Shown here piece by piece: positions 34,127 through 44,730 of a stretch of DNA of 64,000 bases. Both the position numbers and the translations under genes were made by a program. Numbering within the stretch: the first letter of the stretch is position 1; every line of letters starts with the position of its first letter. The notes under the pieces are model-generated. The model had not been told where the DNA came from and did not search any database. It saw nothing but the letters and a program-made list of their open reading frames with translations. Origin of the DNA: Vitrella brassicaformis. Lineage: Eukaryota > Sar > Vitrellaceae. The stretch covers positions 18,386 through 82,385 of the forward strand of contig CDMY01000278.1 in assembly GCA_001179505.1 (NCBI GenBank). Direction: 5' to 3'.

Positions 34127-37100
34127 ATGTCTGGAACCCAGGTTTGTGAAGGCACGTGTTTCTGCGTCCATGTCTGCCTGTCCGTCATGATCATGATGTC
34201 ATCAGATTTCGAGCTTGAAAGCGGTGACGTGGACATGAATGGGGTCAGGTGTGAACACTATCACTATGGCACGCTGCCAATATCAGCAGACGCTGAAGAC
34301 AAGATAAAACCCCAGCTGCACATCGGTGAATTGAGCATTCTGTCGCTGATTCTAAAGACGGCAGGGCAAATATATGACGGGTTCAGACTCCTTTTACCCG
34401 CTGGAGCCCAACCATCCCTGCGGCATGGTGCCCCGGAGACCCGGCCATTATTGCTGGTGCAATGAGGCAGGGATATGCTCGCAGGGGCTACCTCGCAAGC
34501 CAGGTGAGGTCCTCTTCATTTGTCACACAGACACATATCACGTCTCTCCCCCTGTTTGTGGGTATGCGGCCGAGCTGGCGGGCAGGCCCAGGTTAAAGAG
34601 CGACGTTGTTCCTCCTGACTTCTTCCCTCCGCTGCGGTCGCCGGTCACGTCTCTGAAAGCAGAGTGGCCTCCACCGCCAAGTGAGTGAAGTACTCAGACC
34701 CAAATACAGTGAGTGAAGTACTCAGACCCAAATACACACACGGATTGCTCGTATGTCTGTGTTCAGATTTTCCTAGCCATGACGTCTTCATCCTCCGGGA
34801 AGGGCCGTCGTGCACCAATGATGTGGCATGCCGGGCCACGACCAGCGGGGGCCTCTCGGGTGGCCGTGGAGCGATGGGCAAGTGCTGCTGCTACTTTGAC
34901 AACAAGGTCATGTGTCAGGACACGCAGAAGGGGGGCGAAGAGCAAGCGGAGACGAGAGGCGGTTTTGGCTTCACGATATCCCGCGATCGCCCGCGGATCT
35001 TCTGTCAGTGAGACACCATTCTGCCTTTGTCATGAGCCGACACATATATGCGTTTGTCCGTTGTTGCCGTTGCAGGCCGGTGGAACGGTGTCTGCATCAA
35101 TCGCGACACTGCCTCATTCCCTCTCTGGTTCATTAAGCAGACCGCCTTGGGCCATTGGACATGGGCGGAATATGGTAGGCAGGCAACCCAGCACACAGGG
35201 AGGGAGAAGATCAATCACTTGTCCTGTTGCCTCCGCGTGTCAGAGGTGTTGCGAAAATCTGCTGAGATGCTCATTCTCTTCCAGACCTTCCTGTTCCTTG
35301 AATATATCGTTTTCAACCCCCAATTCAGTCAGTCAGTGCACGGCACGAGCATCCATCCTATCGATGAGTGTGTGCCTTGTGTGTCTCTTGTCACTGTCTG
35401 TCTCACTCAGGCGCGGTGGATCCTCAGAAGGCTATTGAGCTGTTCATATCTGAGAAACTCATGCCCTACTTCGCTTTACAATTCCCACCGCCCGATGCGA
35501 AACACAAGGTAGGGAACTCGCACGAACTGCCGGCAACAGGCCAATCCAGAAACCGACCAGAGAGGTCTTGGCGTGCCTGTAGGAGCGGGAGAATTTCAAA
35601 CAGCGATTTGGCGAGCTGACCGACCGGGTTCGATTCTGGTGGCAGAACACACTCGGTACAGTTCAAATGACGAGGGAATAGTGGATGGGTGTGAGAATGA
35701 GTGAGTATCTTCCATACATCCATCAGTTGAGGAGGACGCGTCATGCCATGAGGACCGGTGTCGCATGACGCTTGCAGACCGGCGGCCATGGGAGGTCGTG
35801 GGGTCGTACCTTAAGACATCCACTATCAGAAAATGGCTTTTCGGTCAGATCAGACAACAGACAGCAGAAAACGTGCGCACACGGTCACCTGCCTATGTAC
35901 TTGTGTTCTCATCGGCAGAGCTGCTCTATTACCTTAAGCCGACGGCACCAACGGATGAAAGGCAGCTGCAAAAACTGAAAAGTAGGAAGCTATTGCATCT
36001 GTGCCTGCCATGCCGATGCGGTGCTGTACTGTCTGTGTCATGTCGCATACATGTGTGTAGACAAAGGCATCGAGCTGAGGTAGGACAGGGAGACAACAGA
36101 GACAGAGAGTCACATCCTCACACGGGTGTCTCCAAGCAGAGCGTTCAAGGATGCTCTCATCCTGGTTGATTGGTGGCTTTCGCCAAACTGCGAAATCCTG
36201 CTGGTGCCGGAAGATGTGAGAAAGCGTACAAAATACCCAAGTCTTCCTTCTATATGCAGTCCTTTCTCTGATGCATGCAGGATTTGTCCGAGACACATCT
36301 TAGAAAGATAAAAGAGTACAGGCGAATTCGCTTGTTAGGACCCGATCGCAGCTCCTCGTCGTGGAGGGAGACGTCACCTCTCAGACGTGTGCTGAGGCTT
36401 ATATCAAGTAGGCAAAACAGCAACACACGTGTACGACCACACACTGCATGCCGATGAATCTCTTTACTGGGGCAGAGGCCGAAGGCGAGGAGCCTACAGA
36501 CACGAAGAGCCTGAACGAGTTCAATCACATGTCTCAGCTAGCGGTGCTCGACAAAAGGACGTTCGTGAAGCTAAACCTCTACGACGGAATAGAGGATGCG
36601 GGAGAGAAGGAATCAGACACAGGACCTCTGCAGAGCCAGGAAACGAGACCATTCGGTAAGTAAACACGCAAGCACCAAATCCCCATACACATACACACGC
36701 ACCATTGCTGCCATGCCATTTGTCGCATGGATGCAGATATTTCTCACTTCTATCGTTTTGTCGCAAACATGCTGCTCGACCCTTGCAAAGACACAAGCAA
36801 GGCGCTGAAAGAGCCCCGTCAAGGTGTGTGCGGCACCATGTCTGCCGATGCCGTCATCGATAGCTATTTCGCCCTGAGAAGCAACAGCCCGAAGACTGCT
36901 GACGAGGCCGCGGGACTCAAAGATGTCGTGGAACAGCTATGTCAGCTTGAGTCGGCGTTGCGAAAGGACTTCTCCGAGCTGAGCGAATACGACGGCACGG
37001 GTGAGTGACGCTGGCTGCGCGACAAACACCACTCATGGAACAATTGATCAGGCCGCGATGCATTCCGGTGCAAGGTGTTCAGACTCCTGTGGGCCCGAAG

Positions 37101-40100
37101 TGAGCGTTCGGCACATAGACAGACAAATGCTATCTTCCTGTGTATGCAGGGTTTGTCTTCGTGCTGAGCGATACATTGCTGACACAAGAAGGCAAGCGCG
37201 GCCGATCTGACCTGACTCACAGCTACAGTGCACACATTCTTATCGTGTCTCCAGGCAAGATGACCTTCGATGAGTTCCGAAGACGCCTGAACCTTCTGTT
37301 CATCTGGCGAGAGGAGACGCTCACGCACCTCGGCGACTACACCGCTATTATCAAGCTATGGCGGCCCGTCGACAGTGGACACATGCAGCCTCTCCGCCCA
37401 CAGGAAATGGGCGCCCTGCCTCTCTGGTGGACGCTGATACTCGAGCTGGCGTGGCTGGTGGAACGCTGGCTGATGGAGTGCGAGGCCGATGGCGTCTTCA
37501 GCTGGCTTGGGTGGGCTGGGGGCGATGCTCCTGATGTGCACATTGAGAGAAAGCGGACGCTCTTCCGTCAGCTGGTTGGAGGTGATGGTGGGGAGATCAC
37601 TCTGGAGCAGTTCCGACGCATTGATGAGTGGTCGTTCTATGGTATGATGCGTGTGTGTACCGGAAGGAATGAAGCACCACGAGTGCTGATGTCTCTGTCG
37701 TTGCCTTTATGCAGATGAGCTCTATAAGATCACGACCGATGGCAGGCAACAAGGAGAGTCCGTCCGGAGGTCCCTCCTTGAGAGATTCTGCTTTGAGCTG
37801 ATCCTTGTTGTTGAGCTTTTCGCCCTCCGCCTTAGACCTGGTATTCATCCACACCGAGGCACAAGAGGCACACACATACAGCATCAGCAGTGTCGCCCTT
37901 GCAGACCTGAAAAGCGTCATTGGTGATCAAAAACAGTGGCAGTGGCTGCACGACATCACCGGCTGGATCCTTTCGCCCGTGCCTGCCAACTTCCCCCGAC
38001 TGGAGAATGTGCAGAACGCCCTGGACACAAAGCGAGTCTACCTCCACTCCATATCGCTTTACGGCCATCATCTGATGGAGGGATACGACAGGTGGCGCGA
38101 GAAAGAAGTGGCGGGGGCCTTCGCTGCGGAGGAAGGGGAGCGCTTCAAAGTGGCCGTGGCAGAGGAGAGCGGTGGTGTGGATGTGTCGTCGATCGTCAGG
38201 ATGATCGTGAATAAGATGAAAGGTGGGCACGACGTGAGAGAGACGTGTCCGTGCTTGGATGGGTGTGACTGTGTATTTTCCGTAGACTTGATATTTTGGT
38301 ACTGGGGCCACTTGCTCGAGTCCACAGGCACATTCGTCGAAATGAGAGGTGGAAAGATGCTGGGCAGCTAGCTCATGTGCCGATCTCAACTCGCCCCAAT
38401 GTCTGTGTACAGTGCTGCTGTATCGCCTCTTTACATTGAGCCTCCTGTGGATGAAGCAGGCCTTTGCCGCTTACTATTCTGACGCCACCATACACACCCT
38501 GACCACGATCATCACACAGGAGGGATTCGCCGTGTGCGACGCGTGCAAAGAGCTGAAGCCAGCATTTAGGAGCGATCCTGATAAGGCATGAAAACACGCA
38601 CAGACCTGCCTACGTGTTCTTGATTCACGTGGGTACGTATGTGTGCCATGCAGGTGGCCTTCTGTGATGAATTCCCGAAATGCAGCGACACGACGCCATC
38701 AAGCCCGGAGACACAACAAGGTAGACGCGCTCACACAGACGCACACTCAGAATTTGCATGTAGGCAAGTATCTGTGTGTGTAGATGACAGTGAGCAGGAG
38801 GAGATCGAGCAGTCTGAGACCGACAGAAACTACGAGAGAGTGGCTACACTTGTTCTCAGAAGAATACAGCACCTGTCGGTGCAGATCGTCTTCGACTATG
38901 AAAGTGGTATGGACTTTGTGGCAGCCATACTCTCGCCCCATGCACAAATCTGTGTGTTCCTGTCTCTTTGCTGTGTGCAGTGGTCAGCGGTTGGGCGTCA
39001 TTCAAGCAGAGGTACTCGGAGGCCGCCGAGCAGTTCTACACGCAATATCAGCTCATCACCACAAACGCCGTCTCCTTCCCCGGCATGGAGCAGCTCGGCA
39101 GACAGTACGCCGAGTGGGAGGCTTGGGTGAGACACATCCTGGACTTCCTCGAAAGAGGTAAGTGACGAACCACTGGTGAGACATCCACACATGTGTGTCT
39201 GTGTGGTATGTGATGAATGCCGGCAGACGAATTGGTCAACCGCTTTCACGAGGAGTTTCGACGAGAGATTGTCGGTGAGTCAGAAATGAAGACAGCCTTT
39301 TGGTGTTTGAGGGTGATGTCTCATCTGGTGCGACACAGAGATTATATTCCACCAGATGTTCGACCGGTCCTTCCACGCCCACACTGCCGACCAGTGCGAG
39401 GCACAGCCCGAACATATCACCACAGGCAAGTGGCCAGCCAGCAATAACCGAACGGACACATGGCGTGTTTTCCCACAGGGGACGAACAGCTGGTGGCTGG
39501 GGGGAGGCTGCCCCTGTATCTGTTCATATCGGGTTTTGAGTACCTCGTCGGCGTCACAGAGACACTCTCATTCAGGCAAGACCTCATGGACATCCTCACT
39601 ATGCATCGTAGCGCTGACAAGTGTGAGCGGATCAGGCTGCTCTTCTCGCAGCTGGCCCAGGGGCAAAGTGAGGAGACACACACACATAACGAATGCGCCG
39701 TTCATGGATTCATCCGTGTGTATGTGTGTGTGCAGGCTACATAACGCTGGATGAGTTCATTTTACTCTTTATGCGGCAGAACACGTTCGATAGCACGATC
39801 CTCGAGCCACCCCCAGAGCTACCTCTCCCCCCGCTGCCCGTCGCAGAACCACCGCGAAACGTCAGTGTCAATTTGCCAAAGGCCCCGACAGAAGAGCTAT
39901 CGCCTCCGTCTGTGGATGAAGCCACTGTGCCGAGGGGCGGAGTGCTGACTCCCCCAGAACCGAAACCAAAGACGCCGAGTGAGGAGCAGCCGCCCACAGA
40001 TGTCAGCGTCCATGTGACCAAGGCCCCGACAGATGAGCTTGTCACGTCGCCTCCCTCTGTGGGCGGTGGAGCCACTGTGCCGAGTGGTCCTGTTCTGACT

Positions 40101-40505
40101 CCCCCTCAACCCAAGCCAGAAACGGCTGGAACGCCCGACCCAACAAAACAGCCTCCACGCAAGCCCAAGAGACGAAAGCAACCGCCCCGTGTGCCTGTTG
40201 GTGTTCTCCCGCCCCCATCTGTGTCGGACCTCGGTGGCCCGTACAGCGATGGCTTCTCCGGCCCCCATCATCCGAGGAGAAGATTAGGTAGTGGCACCTA
40301 TGTGAGACATGATTATGTGTTTGGTTTTGGGCCGTCGGTTGCGAGAGACGCTGGCAGGGCGCTGTACCCTTATGGCGGTGTGTCTGTGTCTGAGGGAGGG
40401 ATGGTTGGGTGTCCGGAAGATGAAGATCGTGTCATGAATGTGACGTCAGGTGCTAGTGGCTGTGCGAATGGCAATGGGACGGATGGTGATAGAGAGAGAT
40501 ATTGA
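34127..40505 (+). CDS. Large EF-hand-like multi-exon protein, unknown function
   Basis: Twenty-six exons chain in phase to 1,487 aa: 34127-34325, 34387-34503, 34531-34680, 34767-35003, 35076-35174, 35411-35508, 35583-35655, 35727-35981, 36061-36079, 36140-36215, 36281-36407, 36476-36655, 36737-37000, 37150-37191, 37255-37641, 37715-37840, 37905-38222, 38286-38348, 38413-38585, 38654-38720, 38784-38906, 38981-39157, 39227-39274, 39339-39425, 39479-39667, 39736-40505. The N-terminal quarter has Cys-rich patches (CCCYFDNKVMC). The middle is helical with Trp/Glu-rich stretches and EF-hand-like segments GKMTFDEFRRRLNLLF, GGDGGEITLEQF and SYITLDEFILLF. The C-terminal quarter is proline-rich with an internal repeat. 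The start is uncertain: residues 5-26 may be a signal anchor, or 5' exons may be missing. Bases 35852-35926 could be a further intron of length divisible by three. No family named; calcium binding is inference. Confidence 0.7.
34681..34736 (+). repeat. Tandem duplication of a 5' splice site
   Basis: Two 28-bp copies (34681-34708, 34709-34736), each starting with GTGAGTGAAG, lie at the donor end of an intron. The first copy is the donor that keeps phase; use of the second would add 28 bases and shift the frame. Confidence 0.8.
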
Positions 40506-40892
40506 CCGACTGCTGATTTATCGATTCAGAATTGATAGATAATGTGTCACAGAGTGGAACAGTCTTTGCTCTGACGGAACAGACAGGTGTCGTGTATCTT
40601 GCGGAACGATAGAAGGCACGGCCAACGAAATAAAATACAGGCAGCGATATCGATCTCACACACCCCATCTCCCGTACAACCATACCGTATCTCAAAGACA
40701 AACTGATATAAAACGTAGACAGCGATACCGGCCGCCCGAGACCAACACAAACTGCCCCTCGTCGGCCTGGCAGTTGGACGGACACAACACCTGACCGACA
40801 CAACACATGACATACACAGAGAGATCCATCAGATCAGTCCATCTGTGTGTGTGTCGGGCAGGCAGGCAGGTGTGGTTACTTTGATCATGTTG
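40506..40892. other. Intergenic between convergent genes
   Basis: 387 bp between the EF-hand-like gene (+) and a minus-strand exon group. No coding exon recognised. Confidence 0.55.
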
Positions 40893-41230
40893 TCAGGTCC
40901 GCTTGTTGTCAGGTCCTGGGTAGTCGGCGATGAGTTTGTGCGACGGCTGTGGGCCGCTGGTGGGTGTGTATCGGACCGCTGTGGCGGAGACTCGCCGCTT
41001 GAAGCGCCCAGAGAGCCAGCAGTCAGTGGTCTCGTCGCCGGGAAAACGCAATCTGAACACAAAGAACGCCCGCATGCGCAGCCATGTATATGCAGGCGCC
41101 TACATGTGCGAAAGAACTTACGCGTTTGCTATGCCCCTCGGACTGGAGTCGAAGTTGACGTACGAGACGGTCTTGTTGAAGATCTCGCTCGCTTTGGTGG
41201 CGTTGGTGAAAAGGGTATAATATTCAGCCA
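40893..41230 (-). CDS. Small protein, two 3' exons, upstream part unresolved
   Basis: Exons 41122-41230 and 40893-41052 join in phase (GC|GTAAGT donor, TTCAG acceptor). They encode about 89 residues starting AEYYTLFTNATKASEIFN and ending PGPDNKRT before TGA. The upstream exon begins with TG after an acceptor-like CGAG, so the initiator A may lie in an upstream exon. Composition (Asn/Thr/Lys plus aromatic residues) looks like real protein, not random frame. No family recognised. It may share its first exons with the tail-anchored model just upstream. Confidence 0.4.
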
Positions 41231-41257
41231 CTCGACACGCGATAAAAGCTGGCACGA

Positions 41258-41802
41258 CTAGTCTCGGCCCAAATAAATCACGATCCCCATCATCAAGAAG
41301 AACACCAGCACATTTCGCAGGGGGTCCCTCGGCGCGCGCCCTCCATGGCGCCGGTCAAGAAAGTCCACAACAGTCTCGCAGGCAGCCCGACAGTGTACAT
41401 CAGGCACTGTAGCCACATGTCAAACCCCCCCCCCCCCAAGTCTTGTCCCGCACTCTCGATGTCAGGTCTTCTGATTCTACACACACGCCATCATGAGAGC
41501 AATGTGTATCGCAGCAGAGAGAGAGAGAGTGCATCTTTCTCACTATTCACCTACTCAGAGCGTTGTCTTTTAGTCTCGTCAGTAGAAAGGATGCCTCGTC
41601 GATCAGTGCGTGGCATCGAGTGATGCATCGAGACTGCAGCGTTGTGGTGTTTGCCGTGATGCTTACATTGCGGGCGGCGGCTTTGATGTCTTCGGACACC
41701 TCTTAAAGCTTGATGATGCTCGTCCCTAATGGACGGCTGCTGCTGTAGGTTGAGTGTGGGCTGCTGCTGTGGGTTGGGTGTGGGTGCACTAGGCGGGTTC
41801 AT
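41258..41802 (-). CDS. Possible C-terminally anchored membrane protein (tentative model)
   Basis: The last exon (about 41258-41405) encodes a short linker and a final hydrophobic helix (VLVFFLMMGIVIYLGRD, stop at 41258), a tail-anchor arrangement. An upstream exon ending at an A before GTAGGT (about 41559-41598, encoding ASFLLTRLKDNAL) joins it in phase. Further upstream, EVSEDIKAAARN (about 41670-41707) precedes a GTAAGC donor. A start at 41802 gives a Pro/Gln-rich N-terminus, but its frame and that of EVSEDIK do not connect without a stop, so the 5' half is unresolved. A heptad-like region plus tail anchor recalls SNAREs, without a diagnostic motif. Confidence 0.35.
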
Positions 41803-41927
41803 CACTCAGAGAGAAGAGAGCTGCTGGCAGCGAGAAAACCACCAACACACCCAGGCCGTCCCACCAGAAAGACACCTGGACGAACAGAGCAGCAGACTCG
41901 GTAAGCAGCGTACAGAAACGTGTCAAG

Positions 41928-42405
41928 CTAATGAAGCAGTACAAATACGATCCACCAAATTAGATCCATCAAATAGGCGGTCTCGAGCAAAAGCGGCCTT
42001 GCAGGCTGAGTCTGCTGGGCTGATGTTTGGGCTCGGCGTGTGGCTGTGGTGCGAAGAAGGGGATGCCACTGGATGCGTTGAATGGTGTGGGAGCTGGCCA
42101 TCAAGATATCCAGGCATCCACACAGCCATCCAACCTGCACACATACACACAGGAAGAGATGGCACGGATGCCCTCTCTCTCTCTCTCTCTCTCATTTGTA
42201 TGTCTCCCGTCCGTTACGTGTTGATAAAGGCCTTCGTACACGGCGGCCTCGAGCTTCCCGAAGGGCAGTTTGCCCACCGTAGCGAACAGCTGCCTCAGCC
42301 CACCAAAGACCCCCTCATGGATGGACTCTGTGCGCATGCCAGCACAAAAATGCAAATACATGCGTGATGTGTGTTGATTGATCCCCTCACTCATATGTAC
42401 ACACA

Positions 42406-42457
<52 letters not shown>

Positions 42458-43019
42458 ACCGGGCATCATGTTGGCGACCTCCCTGCGCCATCTGGCCTCC
42501 ATCGCGTAGCGGGTGTGGACGAAGCGCTCGATGGCGTCCGTGACCTCATTGTCTTCCCACCAGGAGGGAGGGTACTTGGCCAAGGTTGCCTTGAGCCGCT
42601 TCCACGCGCCCTGGTATGGCACCCAGCCAGTGCGCGCGTCGGTGCTGAGGAGGCTGAGCACACATCGAAGGCTCATCGAGAGGTCGTCCCTAAGAAGGGA
42701 AGGACAGAAGGAAAGAAGGCGATTTTGCACTGGCTAAGCGCCTGACGGACCTGCACGATAGCTGGCGGCCATTGAAGCTCTGGAAGCTGGCGCAGGCCAG
42801 AGTGCCACGCATCGTGTGGCATTGACCCGCCGCAGCTCCGTCTGACCCGGCACCTGCGACCGGCTGAGGTCGATTTCAGGAGCAGGGTGATGCATTCGCG
42901 TGTGGTGGTGGTCCAACGTGCACTGCGTGTGTTGGGCTTCGCACAAGTTCGATCCGTGGCATCTTACCTGCACGGAAGAATGAGGATGCGGCAGGTCGAA
43001 AGAGGCGTGAGCTGGTCAT
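41928..43019 (-). CDS. Probable organelle-targeted protein, unknown function
   Basis: Five exons, 42968-43019, 42751-42853, 42460-42689, 42218-42327 and 41928-42134, join in phase to give 233 residues. The N-terminus (MTSSRLFRPAASSFFRAG) is Arg/Ser/Ala-rich with no acidic residue, a good mitochondrial presequence. The core has Trp-rich blocks (WVPYQGAWKRLKATLAKYPP, SWWEDNEVTDAIERFVH) and looks helical. The last exon reads to TAG at 41928 and ends in a hydrophobic DLIWWIVFVLLH. The C-terminal exon is less certain than the others because it has few coding features. No family recognised. The first intron starts GTAAGA and splits the presequence from the mature part. Confidence 0.5.
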
Positions 43020-44046
43020 GCGTAGTCAGCCGTGGTTACAGGAATGACAAAGAAGAGGAAATGGATTTTGAACCTTGTCTCTTTTTTCTCGCCGGGCTGT
43101 AAATCCACGTTCTCGGGAGTCACGAATCGCATCGAACACACACAGATGATCACCTTGCGGCCAGAGAGAGAAAGTGACGAACAGATTGAATCAAGCTAGT
43201 CCCGTTGCACACACACGAGTACACTGATCAACTAGGGGTCCGTCGTACCTGTCAGTAACTCGTGGCCCTCGTACCTATAGCAACGAGCAGATCTGTCCTG
43301 TGCTCTCGCTACGAATACGAGACGCGTGAAAGCTTATTGACTGACCGATGTTTCCCTTCCCTCGCAGATGCACCGATGGTTGCGTGCAGCGAGCCACATA
43401 GAGAGAGTCATGTCACATTAGGGAGTGAACAACACACAGAAAGTGGCGCTGTCCATCAGCCAGCGATCGAGAAACTGCACAATATACGATCTTTCAGCCA
43501 GAAAGAGAGAGAGATGTAGCGTACCGACCGCCCCAGGCAAAAGATGTCTAGTCGCTCCACGCATCACATCAGGGTGGGCTGGGGCCAGGCAGGCCATGGG
43601 AGGCATACATACGGGAAAACATGGTTGGGTGGGCCGGCCCGACTAGGGCTCCCCGGATGGGATCAATCACTGCACACTTGACTCATTCATTCACGGGAAA
43701 TGACACACCCATCCATCCATCGATCCATCGATCCACACGTTGTCTGTGTACTCCATCAGTCTGTGTATGCGTCCGCCTTGGAATGGCATAATACGCCTAT
43801 CTTACGCCCCCTGGCCCTGCCATGCACTTAAGGGGATTATGTAACCATCACACTACCGCTGCCTGGCTGTACACTCACCGCCCATTCACCACCAGTCCCT
43901 TCTCAGTCTGTCACTCGCCTCCCGCACCCTCGCAGTGCAGACTACACAAAAGCTACGTAAAAACACCCTCAACCCACAACATCAGCATCGGTCAGTGACC
44001 GACCGACCCCTTCGCTCCAGCGTCATCACGCCCTCCCCCAAAGGCG
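43020..44046. other. Intergenic containing repeat copy 1
   Basis: Most of this stretch is the direct repeat at 43124-43776. The remaining 270 bp up to the next gene have no exon that I can support. Confidence 0.6.
43124..43776. repeat. Direct segmental repeat, copy 1
   Basis: Matches 47260-47905 in the same orientation over about 650 bp, with scattered substitutions and a few small indels. It has no long open frame on either strand. Its right end still carries, on the minus strand, the last codons of dihydroxyacetone kinase (ADAYTD, stop), so it derives from the 3' flank of that gene. Confidence 0.85.
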
Positions 44047-44565
44047 CTACACCCACCCTTGTGCTGTGTCCTTGTCGAGTTCAGCCAGCTCGTACTCCGC
44101 ATGCGCAAGGTGCACCTCAGTGAGAGCCAGCGCCGTTTCGCTGCAGCACGGACAAGCAAATGGGGTCTCTGAGCTTTGTCATATCCATGTAACTTACTGC
44201 ATGGTCCGAAGCTTGGGCCGCCGCTCAAATGCGTCGAACAGGCACGTTGGCGGCCTCCTGTCAGCCTTCATGAAGTCCATCAGCTGTTTGATGCCCTGTT
44301 GCGCTGCTCCAATAAGCGCCTGGTCGTCCTCCATTCTCTCGTTCAAGCGGCTGATGCGGGAAATAAGCTCCTCGCGCTTCTCCTCATGCGATGCTGGCAA
44401 GGTGGGCACGGGAGTCCTCCCCTCCTGCTCCTCATCTCGCCAGGTCCTCGAGCGCACCCATTGAAACACGACGAAAAGAAGGACGCACGCCGGAGGGACA
44501 GTAAAAAAGTACCACCATGCCCATCCTCCCAGAAAGGCGACAAATGCTAGAATCCACTCCACCAT
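44047..44565 (-). CDS. Membrane-anchored coiled-coil protein, unknown function
   Basis: Two exons, 44198-44565 and 44047-44140, join in phase (CA|GTAAGT to GCAG) to give 153 residues. The first about 38 residues contain two hydrophobic segments (ILAFVAFLGGWAWWYFF and VPPACVLLFVVFQWV), so it is probably a hairpin or double-pass anchor. The remaining about 110 residues are charged and helical with heptad spacing (EEKREELISRISRLNERM; LALTEVHLAHAEYELAEL). It ends TAQGWV before TAG. It could tether a partner to an ER or organelle membrane. No family recognised. Confidence 0.6.
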
Positions 44566-44730
44566 CGTCGTTCTCTACAGGTGCACGGGAGCGAGCGGGG
44601 AGGGAGCAACATGCGGGCTTGAGGGAGAGCGGTTTCCACGCTGTCCTACGCCAAGAGGGTTTAGGGCCCGCACTTCGAACTGCAGATGATCACAGTCTTT
44701 CTGCAGGAAAGATCCATCCATTGCTGATCG

